Shown here: positions 7,071 through 14,329 of the stretch, one piece after another | How the letters are laid out: the number at the start of each line of letters is the position of its first letter | How positions within the stretch are numbered: position 1 is the first letter of the stretch | Source: Spirochaetia bacterium | Lineage (GTDB): Bacteria; Spirochaetota; Spirochaetia; Treponematales; Breznakiellaceae | DNA length: 16,877 nucleotides | Reading direction: 5' to 3' | Assembly (NCBI GenBank): GCA_025997655.1 | Contig: BNUW01000043.1 | Span: 1-16,877, forward strand | Made by a program: the position numbers and the translations under genes | The notes under the pieces: generated by a model | What the model saw: only the letters and a program-made list of their open reading frames with translations | Databases searched by the model: none | Told to the model about the DNA's origin: nothing

Positions 7071-7099
7071 AGCATAGCAAAAGCCTGGAAAAAAATCAA
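7071..7099 (-). promoter_or_regulatory. Candidate promoter of the atpD-usp-J-map operon
   Basis: On the minus strand: TTGATT (7094-7099), a 17-base spacer, and TATGCT (7071-7076) preceded by TG-C, forming an extended -10. Each hexamer matches 4 of 6 consensus positions and the spacing is ideal. Predicted start of transcription is about 7064-7065. It is back to back with the plus-strand candidate promoter at 7137-7165. Confidence 0.45.
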
Positions 7100-7136
7100 C
7101 AAGCACTCATTTTTCGCACAGGGATCCCCTTATACC

Positions 7137-7165
7137 TTGTACCATGCCGTTATTCCCCCTATAGT
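7137..7165 (+). promoter_or_regulatory. Candidate promoter of the plus-strand toxin-antitoxin module
   Basis: TTGTAC (7137-7142), a 17-base spacer, and TATAGT (7160-7165, 5 of 6 to consensus) lie 20 bases before the antitoxin ATG at 7185. GGGATCCC (7121-7128) just upstream is an 8-base perfect palindrome that could be an operator half, although its length makes chance likely. Antitoxins of this type usually repress their own promoter; no clear longer inverted repeat was seen. Confidence 0.42.
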
Positions 7166-7184
7166 AAAAGGCAGTGAGGTAGCT

Positions 7185-7505
7185 ATGTCTAATGCCGAAT
7201 TGCTTTTGAAGGAAATTGAGGGGCTTCCCCCCGCCGCCGTGGCCAGAGTTATTGATTTTGCAAGTCATCTTAAACATCAAGCCCCCCCTGCGGAAAAATC
7301 CCTGGAAGCGGAGGAAGGCTTGCCCAGGGTAACCCGGGCACAGTGGGCTGAGTGGGAAGAGCAGCGGAAGAATGACCCGGTTTGGCAGGTGCTGGATAAG
7401 CCGGTCGAACATGACTCGAGTTGGCTCCCTGAAGGCTTAACATTTGAAACCTTTCGGGTCAAAGATGTCCGTGACATCATCATCAAGGACAAATACGGTC
7501 TATGA
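7185..7505 (+). CDS. Putative antitoxin (DUF2281-like) of the plus-strand PIN module
   Basis: A 106-residue protein overlapping the following PIN gene by 4 bases (ATGA). The N-terminal 30 residues, MSNAELLLKEIEGLPPAAVA followed by RVIDFASHLK, match the two-helix pattern of DUF2281-type antitoxins (helix, LPP, helix ending in F..FLK). The middle is charged with EEGLPRVTRAQWAEWEEQRK, and the C-terminus ends FRVKDVRDIIIKDKYGL, likely the toxin-binding arm. I chose the ATG at 7185, which has GAGG 6 bases upstream; the frame is open further upstream to 6822 but that part crosses another gene and lacks antitoxin features. It is G+C-richer than the antitoxin at 923-1252 and not visibly related to it. 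Confidence 0.78.
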   Translation: MSNAELLLKEIEGLPPAAVARVIDFASHLKHQAPPAEKSLEAEEGLPRVTRAQWAEWEEQRKNDPVWQVLDKPVEHDSSWLPEGLTFETFRVKDVRDIIIKDKYGL

Positions 7506-7921
7506 ACGTATTGCTCGACACCAATGTTGCCCTTGACGTCATACTTCAGCGGGAGCCGTTTTATCAAAACGCCAGAAAAATTGCAGACGGCTCTCAGCAT
7601 GGGGTGTACACCGCCTTTGTGTCCGCCTCCGCCGTGACGGATATCTACTATATTGCCTGTAAGGAGCTCAGGGATAAAAAGCTGGTTATGGAGCGGATTA
7701 AAGCGCTGCTTGAAACCGTTGACATCGCCACCGTAACCGGCGTGGAAATCCGCCGGGCTATCGACCTTTCCTGGGCCGATTTTGAGGACTGTGTGCAGTT
7801 CACCGCCGGGGAGCGGATCGCAGTGCGCTGTATCATCACCAGAGATCCGGGGGGCTTTGCCGGGTCGGGAATCCCAGCCATCAACCCCGAGCAGTTTCTT
7901 GCGATGATTACGGTCGATTAA
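7502..7921 (+). CDS. PIN-domain ribonuclease toxin (VapC-like), stand-alone module
   Basis: A 139-residue PIN nuclease. It has the N-terminal LDTN (D6), D47 in TDIYY, DFED (D93, E95, D96) and the C-terminal TRD block (D115), then a conserved SGIPAINPEQFL end. Compared with the 520-939 toxin it aligns without gaps, with 46 of 139 identical residues by my hand count. One difference matters: the TRN..DF motif of the other toxin becomes TRDPGGF here, so D118 is glycine while position 115 is Asp instead of Asn. The fourth acid may have shifted or activity may be reduced. Its ATG overlaps the antitoxin stop. Its TAA lies 5 bases from the stop of the converging ABC transporter gene, so there is no room for a separate terminator. 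Confidence 0.88.
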   Translation: MNVLLDTNVALDVILQREPFYQNARKIADGSQHGVYTAFVSASAVTDIYYIACKELRDKKLVMERIKALLETVDIATVTGVEIRRAIDLSWADFEDCVQFTAGERIAVRCIITRDPGGFAGSGIPAINPEQFLAMITVD

Positions 7922-7926
7922 CTCCA

Positions 7927-10044
7927 TCAACTCCCGGGCGAATCGTATTGCAGCCGGTACAGCCCCGCGTATAAGCCGTTCCGGGCTATCAGTTCTTGGT
8001 GGGTCCCCTCCTCCACCAGCTTGCCCCCGGAAAGAACCAGGATACGGTTGGCGTGGCGGATGGTAGAAAGCCGGTGGGCGATAACAATGGATGTGCGGTT
8101 TGCCAGGACCCTTTGGAGGCCCAACTGGATCAGGCGCTCCGTTTCGGTATCAACAGAACTGGTGGCCTCGTCGAGGATCACCACCGCGGGATTGTGGGCA
8201 ATGACCCGGGCAAAACTGATAAGCTGCCGCTGGCCGGAAGAAATATTGGCGGCCCCCTCGGAAAGTTTTGTTTGGTAGCCCTCGCCGAGGCGGGAAATAA
8301 ATTCGTGGGCATGGACCGCACGGGCGGCTTCCTCCACCTGGGTTGTGGTGAGGGGCAGCCCCAGGCTGATGTTATCCGCCACGGCCCCCGAAAACAGGAA
8401 CACATCCTGTAACACGGGGAGCACGGAACGGCGCAGTTCTCCCAGAGGAATATTGGTGATGGGAATACCGTCCAGGGTTATGCGCCCGGAATCAATGTCC
8501 CAGAGCCGGGCAAGCACGTTCGTAATAGTGGTTTTCCCCGCGCCGGTATACCCCACGATGGCGATCATTTCCCCGGCATTCACCCTGAAACTAAGGTCCT
8601 TCAATACCATTTCCCCGCCGGTGTAGGAAAACGAAACATGCTCAAAGGCAATATCTCCCCGGATGGCCCCCTCCACAGAAACACTGCCCGTATCGGGAAT
8701 GTGTTCATCCGTGTCCAGGAGCTTGAAGACCCGCTCCCCACCGGCCATGGCGGACTGGAGGAGGGTGTACTTTTCCGAAATATCCATCACCGGGGCGTAG
8801 AACATCGCCACCAGGGTGATAAAGGCGATAAGCACCCCCAGGGAAAGGGAAAGGTTAAAGACCATGCCGGCCCCCACCACGATCACCGCCGCTACCGTTA
8901 GGGTGGACAGGAACTCTACCAGGGGCCGGAAGGTGGCAAAGACGAACATCTCCCCCAGATTGGCCCGGAGGAGTTCCCCATTCCGTTCCGCAAATTCCCG
9001 GCCGGCCTTTTCCCCCCCCCGGAAGAGCTGCACCACCTGTATGCCGGAGATCCGTTCCGAAAGATAGGAGTTCACCCGTGATGAGGCGACCCGTTGCGAA
9101 CGGAATGCGTCCCGGGCCTTGACGCGGCTCACCGCAGTGATCCACCCTACCAGCGGCAGGATCAGGATGACCACCAGGGCCAGCTTTGGGGAAAGCAGGA
9201 ACAGGGTGACGAGAACCCCCGCCATCACCGAAAGGTCCTTGAGGAAGGCCACCATGACGGTGGTGAAAAATTCGTTCAGGGTTTCCACATCCCCGGTAAG
9301 CCGGGTAACGATTCTGCCCACCGGATGCCGGGAAATAAACGCGGTGGACTGGGAGGCGGTTTTCTTGAACAGGTTGAGGCGCATCTCCTTCATGGCTTTT
9401 TGACCGATAAGGGAACTGGTCCAGGTCTGAAAAAAGGTACACACAAAAACTAAGATAAGGATGATGAACATCTGCGTTACAACGGAGAGGATACGGGAAA
9501 AGTCCCGGCCCCGGACCGCACGGATTTCACCGGCAGGGAGGGCGTAGAGGTCCGCCGTTTTGATGGCGGCGGTGTCTGGGCCCCGGAGAAAAAGATCGGG
9601 GTGGGCATCCATCACCGCAAAGGCGGGATCGCCGTTCGTAAAATAAAAGGCATACCACTGGTCTCCGCTCAGGATGCCTGCGCTGCGCAGTTCCCCCTCC
9701 GCCACCGCAGTAATACTACGGTCCCTATCCTGGGGGATAAGCAGGTTTGTTCCCACCGCAATACTGCGCTTGGTAGTACGAAGAAGGTCCAGGGCTTTCT
9801 CCGCCGCAGGGGAAAGCGTCGTATTCCCGGCCGGACGAAGCTGGAGGTACCGGGCCAGGATCGCATCGTCGATAAGCCGCTGCTGGATTATCGGGATGGC
9901 CAGTTCCCCCAGGGTGGAAAGGGCCAGGGCAATAATCATAGCGGCGCAGAGCAGGCGGTAGGGTTTTATGTAATCCATGATACGCCGTACCAGGGCGCCG
10001 TCGTATTCCTTCACCACTTCTTCGGTTTCAAAATAATCAGCCAC
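7927..10044 (-). CDS. ABC exporter half-transporter, catalytically intact NBD, with inserted domain between TM1 and TM2
   Basis: A membrane domain fused to an ATPase domain, 705 residues, longer than the ~580-600 usual for this class. TM1 is about residues 33-53 and TM2 about 187-206. The ~125 residues between them (60-185, hydrophilic, including SGDQWYAFYF) form an extra domain that should lie outside the membrane. The NBD has Walker A GYTGAGKTT (498-506), Q546, Walker B VVILDE with catalytic E626, and H657. Its signature is ISSGQ (601-605) instead of LSGGQ. The start is GTG 10044, with GGAGG 6 bases upstream; an ATG at 10050 would abut the GGAGG. It overlaps the upstream ABC gene by 8 bases. 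It very likely pairs with that protein as a heterodimer. Substrate unknown (lipid, peptide or drug). Confidence 0.93.
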   Translation of the reverse strand: MADYFETEEVVKEYDGALVRRIMDYIKPYRLLCAAMIIALALSTLGELAIPIIQQRLIDDAILARYLQLRPAGNTTLSPAAEKALDLLRTTKRSIAVGTNLLIPQDRDRSITAVAEGELRSAGILSGDQWYAFYFTNGDPAFAVMDAHPDLFLRGPDTAAIKTADLYALPAGEIRAVRGRDFSRILSVVTQMFIILILVFVCTFFQTWTSSLIGQKAMKEMRLNLFKKTASQSTAFISRHPVGRIVTRLTGDVETLNEFFTTVMVAFLKDLSVMAGVLVTLFLLSPKLALVVILILPLVGWITAVSRVKARDAFRSQRVASSRVNSYLSERISGIQVVQLFRGGEKAGREFAERNGELLRANLGEMFVFATFRPLVEFLSTLTVAAVIVVGAGMVFNLSLSLGVLIAFITLVAMFYAPVMDISEKYTLLQSAMAGGERVFKLLDTDEHIPDTGSVSVEGAIRGDIAFEHVSFSYTGGEMVLKDLSFRVNAGEMIAIVGYTGAGKTTITNVLARLWDIDSGRITLDGIPITNIPLGELRRSVLPVLQDVFLFSGAVADNISLGLPLTTTQVEEAARAVHAHEFISRLGEGYQTKLSEGAANISSGQRQLISFARVIAHNPAVVILDEATSSVDTETERLIQLGLQRVLANRTSIVIAHRLSTIRHANRILVLSGGKLVEEGTHQELIARNGLYAGLYRLQYDSPGS

Positions 10045-11839
10045 GGGCATCCTCCAGGCGCTGCAGTTCCGCCATCTGCGCGTAGAAGCCGCCTTTGTCA
10101 AGCAATTCCCGGGGAGAACCGCATTCTGATATCCGGCCCTGGTCCAGCACCAACACGAAGTCTGTGTAGGCAAGGGTGGAAACCCGGTGGGAAACGATCA
10201 CCGCTGCAAAACTGCGGCCCGCCCTGATTTTTCTATCACGCTCCTCCAGGAGCCCCCGGAGTATCCGCTGTTCCGTTTCCGCGTCCACGGCAGAAAGGGC
10301 ATCATCCAGGATGAGGCATTCGGTATCCATGACGAAGGCCCGGGCAATGGCGGTACGCTGTTTTTGCCCGCCGGAAAGGGTAAGCCCCCGCTCGCCGATG
10401 GTGGTGTCCCAGCCCTCGTTGAAGGCCGCCAGGTCCCGGTCCAGAGCGGCAAGTTCCGCGCTCCCTTTGATGATGGATTCATCGGGGGTTTCCAGGCCGT
10501 AGGCGATGTTGTTCCGTATGGAATCCGAGAAAAGGTAGCTGTCCTGGGGGGTAACCGCAAACAGGGAACGCAGCATTTCCAGGTCCCAGTCCCGTACATC
10601 CACGCCGCGCACAAATACTGCGCCGGGCGGCGGGTCAACCATACGGGTCAGGGTTTTGAGCAGGGTGGATTTGCCGGAACCGGTGCGGCCCAGGATGCCC
10701 ACCCAGGCGCCCCGGGGGATGTTCACGGAAATATTCTCCAGAACTTTCTTTTCGCCGTAGGAGAAGCTCAGGTTCCGTATCTCAATTTCGTTCGTGTGTT
10801 CCCCGGGATCGGGGCGTAAGGCCTGCGCAGGGGAAACAATGGAGGGAGCCGTGTTCAGCACCGCGTTTACCCGGCCCAGGCTCACCGCGCCCCGCTGGAT
10901 CAGGTTCACCATGAACCCCGCGCCCATGAGGGGCCAGATAAGCATTTGAAAATAGCTGAAGAGGGCTACCAATTCGCCGGGGCTCATAAGGCCCTCCACC
11001 ACCCGGCGGCCTCCAACCAGGAGGAGGATCAGGGAGGTGAGGCCCGAAAGGAAGGTGATGAAGGGGAAGAATATCCCGAAGGTTTTGACCAGGACCATGT
11101 TGGCGTCCCGGTAATCATCGTTGGTGTCCGCAAACTTTTTGATGAACCACCATTCTTTTACAAAAGACTTTATCACCCGGATACCGGAAAAGGTTTCCTG
11201 GACCGCATCGCTCATGGCGGAGTAGGTTTCCTGCGCTTTTTGAAACTGCTTCCCCACCTTGTGCCCAAAGAAGAGTATCAGTACGGTGATGGGCAAGAGG
11301 GGGATCACCGCAAAGGCCGCAGTCGAAGCGTCCTGGATAAAGATAATCACCAGGATTGCCGCAGCAAGGACCGTGCCGTCAACCAGGGCCACCAGCCCCA
11401 TGCCGATGGCGTTCCGCACCGCCCCCACATCGTTGGTGGAACGGGCCATGAGATCGCCGATTTTGTTTTCCTGGTAGAAATCGTAGGAGAGGACAAGGAG
11501 GTGATCGAATAGTCTGCCCCGGAGTTCCGTTTCAATACGCCGGGAGGAACCGTGGATAAAATACCGCCAAAGGAAACGCCCCGCGCCGATAAGCAGCATT
11601 GCCCCGGCCATACCGAGGCAGAGCAGGAAAATACGATGCAGCGCTCCGTTCTCCTGATTAATACTTCCCAGGGAAATCAGGTCCACCGCCCGGCGCACAA
11701 ACTGGGGGATCAAGACCTGGGCGGCGTCCACCAGGAGGAGACAGAGGAAGCCCAGGATATATTGCCTCCGGTACCGGGCAAGGTAGGGCAGGATGGTTTT
11801 GTATTCCCCAAGGGATGCCGGTTTCTTCGCTTCCGTCAT
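10037..11839 (-). CDS. ABC exporter half-transporter with degenerate Walker B
   Basis: A 600-residue membrane-ATPase fusion of normal length, with a six-helix ABC_membrane domain (helices near 26-46, 70-92, 150-168, 174-192, 253-276 and 290-312). The NBD has Walker A GRTGSGKS (384-391), Q432, canonical signature LSGGQ (488-492) and H551. Walker B reads CLILDD, with Asp at 513 where the catalytic Glu should be. This Glu-to-Asp change is the classical mark of the degenerate half of heterodimeric exporters such as TM287/288 and LmrCD. It overlaps the preceding gene by 4 bases and the next ABC gene by 8, supporting equal production of the two partners. Inner-membrane exporter; substrate not deducible. 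Confidence 0.94.
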   Translation of the reverse strand: MTEAKKPASLGEYKTILPYLARYRRQYILGFLCLLLVDAAQVLIPQFVRRAVDLISLGSINQENGALHRIFLLCLGMAGAMLLIGAGRFLWRYFIHGSSRRIETELRGRLFDHLLVLSYDFYQENKIGDLMARSTNDVGAVRNAIGMGLVALVDGTVLAAAILVIIFIQDASTAAFAVIPLLPITVLILFFGHKVGKQFQKAQETYSAMSDAVQETFSGIRVIKSFVKEWWFIKKFADTNDDYRDANMVLVKTFGIFFPFITFLSGLTSLILLLVGGRRVVEGLMSPGELVALFSYFQMLIWPLMGAGFMVNLIQRGAVSLGRVNAVLNTAPSIVSPAQALRPDPGEHTNEIEIRNLSFSYGEKKVLENISVNIPRGAWVGILGRTGSGKSTLLKTLTRMVDPPPGAVFVRGVDVRDWDLEMLRSLFAVTPQDSYLFSDSIRNNIAYGLETPDESIIKGSAELAALDRDLAAFNEGWDTTIGERGLTLSGGQKQRTAIARAFVMDTECLILDDALSAVDAETEQRILRGLLEERDRKIRAGRSFAAVIVSHRVSTLAYTDFVLVLDQGRISECGSPRELLDKGGFYAQMAELQRLEDARG

Positions 11840-12627
11840 TTTTTCTTTAAATCCGCTTCAAATCTGGTGACCCAACTGCTCTGTTTCTTCTTGATCAACT
11901 CCTCTTCATCCCGGTTTCCCAGAACAAGGGCGAGGCGGCGAAGGGCCGAAAGAAAGACAATTGCCAGTTTGAGATCATCAATATTTTTGGTGGATATTTC
12001 GTACTTTTCCCGGTACTGGTCCGCCGACTGGGAGAGCAGTTTTTTTACCAGCCGCAGATGATACATCGTGGGTTCATAGTCCGGAGACCGGGGATCCGTA
12101 TTGGCCATCGCCTTTTTCAAATCCAAAATATTCTTCGCCACCGTTGAAAAACGTCCCCGTAGTTCTACGAAAGCCCACTTCCATTTGGAATTCTCCCCAA
12201 AGGCATCTTCCAAAAGCCGGATGGTAAGCCCAATCTTGCGAACAAGCCGGTACCGCTCGGCGGTGCCCATGTCGGCAATCCCGGCAAGCTTATCTTCGTA
12301 ATCCGAAAAGGGGACGTCGATATAATTACTCACCACCTTTTCCATATAGGTGACCGCCCTTACAAGGGATTTTCTGGCGTCATTGAGGGGGTCCTCGTCC
12401 CTGGTTCCCAGGATGGCCTGGGAAACATCGCTCAAAATAATATAGTTGGAACTCAGGTTAAGCATATCCTCCGCAAGGCCCACCAGCTTTCCGGAGGCAT
12501 CTTCGCTGTTCTGTTGGAGCAGGGACAGGGTTTCCTTTTCCCGTTTGAGGATATCATCAATGGCCTCACGAAAACCGCTCGTCCGTTCCTGATACCTTTT
12601 TTGTTCATCATTGGAACTTTTTGCCAT
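11836..12627 (-). CDS. Uncharacterised all-helical cytosolic protein
   Basis: A 263-residue protein I do not recognise by family. It has no signal peptide, membrane helix or cysteines and reads as almost entirely alpha-helical and charged, with a coiled-coil-like N-terminus (REAIDDILKREKETLSLLQQ) and a Lys-rich end. Recurrent aromatic and Leu spacing (YRLVRKIGLTIRLLEDAFGE, MYHLRLVKKLLSQSADQYRE) suggests a helical bundle. The start is ATG 12627 (MAKSSNDEQ), with AGGGGG upstream, 10 bases after the recN stop. Its end overlaps the ABC exporter gene by 4 bases. From memory, T. pallidum also has a hypothetical gene directly after recN, so it may be a conserved spirochaete protein. Function unknown; a scaffold or adaptor role would be a guess. 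Confidence 0.8.
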   Translation of the reverse strand: MAKSSNDEQKRYQERTSGFREAIDDILKREKETLSLLQQNSEDASGKLVGLAEDMLNLSSNYIILSDVSQAILGTRDEDPLNDARKSLVRAVTYMEKVVSNYIDVPFSDYEDKLAGIADMGTAERYRLVRKIGLTIRLLEDAFGENSKWKWAFVELRGRFSTVAKNILDLKKAMANTDPRSPDYEPTMYHLRLVKKLLSQSADQYREKYEISTKNIDDLKLAIVFLSALRRLALVLGNRDEEELIKKKQSSWVTRFEADLKKK

Positions 12628-12637
12628 TGTTTCCCCC

Positions 12638-14329
12638 TTACTTGTATTTTCCCAGCAGTTCATCCGCATGGGCCAGCGCCGCCGCGCCCCCGGCATCCCC
12701 CGCCAGCATCCGGGCAATTTCTCCCCGGCGCGTAACACCGGCAAGCACGGAAATTACCGTCGTAGTTCTGCCGCCCCCGGTTTTCTTTTCAACCTTGAGA
12801 TGATTATCCGCCCGCACCGCGATACTGGCAAGGTGGGTCACACAGAAGATCTGCTTAATCCCGCCAATCTTTTTCAGGTAATCCCCCACCGCCAGGGCAA
12901 CCTCTCCCCCAATACCGGTGTCGATCTCGTCAAACACCAGGGTTTCCTGGGTGTCCGCCCCGGCCAGCACAGTCTTGATTGCCAGCATCACCCGGGAAAG
13001 TTCCCCCCCGGAGGCGATGCGGGACAGATCCTTCAAGGGCTCCCCGGCATTGGCGGAGATGAGGAACTCCACATCCTCCGCGCCCCAGGGACCGATTGTC
13101 CGCTGCCCCTCCGCCTGCCCCCGGGGATTTATCCCCACCGCAAACCGGGCGTTGGGCATACCCAGGCTTTTGAGGATGGCGCTTATCCGTTCCCCCAGCT
13201 TAGCCGCCCCGTCCCGCCGCTTTACGCTCATGGCCTGAGCCCTGCCCACCAGGTCCTTCTCCAAAAGGGCAATCTCCGCGCCCAGCCGGTCCCGGTTTTC
13301 CCCGGCGTTGGAAAGGGCGTCAATCTCCGCTTCCGCCTCGGCCCTGTAGGCGAGTATGGCATCCTCATCGGCCCCCTTCCCGTACTTCTTCCGCAGCCGG
13401 TACAGCAAAGCCAGCCGTTCCTCCACCTCCTCCAGCCGCCCCGGCTCGTAATGGAGCGCGTCCCGGTAGGCCCGGACCTCCTCCGCCATATCCTCCGCCT
13501 CGTAGTACAAATCCGCCATCCGCTGCTGCCTGGCCGCAAGGTCCCCGTCAATGGCTGCGGCGTTCTCCAGGGACGCCTTGATACGCCTGCTCAGGGACAA
13601 CACCGAGGGCTCATCCTCAAACAGGGCGGCGGCGGCGGCATTGGTATAGCCCGCCAGCTTTTCGAAGGATGCCAGCCGCTTGGATTCCATTTCCAGAACC
13701 CGGCTCTCCCCGCTTTTAAGCGCCGCATTGTCAATCTCTTCTATAGAGTAGCGGAGTATCTCCAACCGGGCGTCCCGGTCCCGTTCATTGGCGGCGGATG
13801 TTTCCAGGGTCTTCTTCTTTTCCGCCAGGTTCATGAATAACCCGTTGAATTCGGCGGCCTCTTCCTCAATCCCGGCAAAGCGGTCCAGATATTTCCGGTG
13901 GGCCTCCTTGTGCAGCAGGGATTCGTGGGAGTGCTGGCCGTGGAGGTCAAAGAGGAGCCCCATACAGTGCTCCAGGTCGGTCCGACTCACCGGTACATCC
14001 TGTATGTATATCGAAGAACGCCCGGATGTTTTAATATTCCGCCGGACAATGATACGCCGGTCCTCAATGGCAATATCCCGGCCCGCAAGCCAGTCCAGCA
14101 CATCCGAATTATCCGGTGAGACGGACACCACCGCAGACACCGACGCCTCATCGCTCCCGGTACGGATCACGGCACTATCCGTCTTGGCCCCCAGGAGAAA
14201 ACTGAGCGCCCCGACGATAATGGACTTTCCCGCGCCGGTTTCCCCGGTGAGGATATTCAGGCCCCCCTCAAAGGAAACCGAAATGTTATCCACCAGCGCG
14301 TAGTTCCGGACATTGAGTTCCTCAAGCAT
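12638..14329 (-). CDS. recN: DNA repair ATPase RecN (SMC-like)
   Basis: An SMC-related ATPase that tethers DNA and acts early in repair of double-strand breaks. The 563-residue protein has the expected length and layout: N-terminal head with Walker A GETGAGKS (29-36) and the typical MLEELNVRNYALVD opening; a central coiled coil (about 160-360); then a C-terminal head with signature SGGELSR (about 440-446), Walker B VFDE (about 465-468), IDTGIGG, and the CVTHLASIAVRADNH H-loop region. I chose the ATG at 14329, with GGGGGA upstream, which makes an 8-base overlap with the end of nadK. Upstream in-frame starts add ten residues foreign to the family. Cytosolic, acting on DNA. Confidence 0.97.
   Translation of the reverse strand: MLEELNVRNYALVDNISVSFEGGLNILTGETGAGKSIIVGALSFLLGAKTDSAVIRTGSDEASVSAVVSVSPDNSDVLDWLAGRDIAIEDRRIIVRRNIKTSGRSSIYIQDVPVSRTDLEHCMGLLFDLHGQHSHESLLHKEAHRKYLDRFAGIEEEAAEFNGLFMNLAEKKKTLETSAANERDRDARLEILRYSIEEIDNAALKSGESRVLEMESKRLASFEKLAGYTNAAAAALFEDEPSVLSLSRRIKASLENAAAIDGDLAARQQRMADLYYEAEDMAEEVRAYRDALHYEPGRLEEVEERLALLYRLRKKYGKGADEDAILAYRAEAEAEIDALSNAGENRDRLGAEIALLEKDLVGRAQAMSVKRRDGAAKLGERISAILKSLGMPNARFAVGINPRGQAEGQRTIGPWGAEDVEFLISANAGEPLKDLSRIASGGELSRVMLAIKTVLAGADTQETLVFDEIDTGIGGEVALAVGDYLKKIGGIKQIFCVTHLASIAVRADNHLKVEKKTGGGRTTTVISVLAGVTRRGEIARMLAGDAGGAAALAHADELLGKYK

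Noticed and set aside
6822..7184. Upstream in-frame extension of the plus-strand antitoxin
   Set aside because: It would overlap atpD and both tiny ORFs, gives a Ser/Leu/Arg-rich peptide unlike an antitoxin, and the ATG at 7185 has its own GAGG and a promoter just upstream.
7277..7930. Minus-strand open frame of 217 codons opposite the plus-strand toxin-antitoxin module
   Set aside because: Both plus-strand genes have clear family features and normal overlap; the reverse frame has none.
10045..10173. N-terminal extension of the 705-residue ABC half-transporter
   Set aside because: The extra residues are Cys/Trp/Arg-rich and come from the frame under the NBD of the upstream gene; GTG 10044 has an ideally spaced GGAGG.
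9601..10227. Plus-strand open frame of 208 codons over the junction of the two ABC genes
   Set aside because: It lies opposite well-supported coding sequence and shows no recognisable motif.
12611..13840. Long plus-strand open frame of 409 codons opposite recN
   Set aside because: It is an antisense shadow produced by G+C-rich third positions in recN. Its translation is Pro/His/Gly-rich with no domain, and recN on the other strand has full family motifs.
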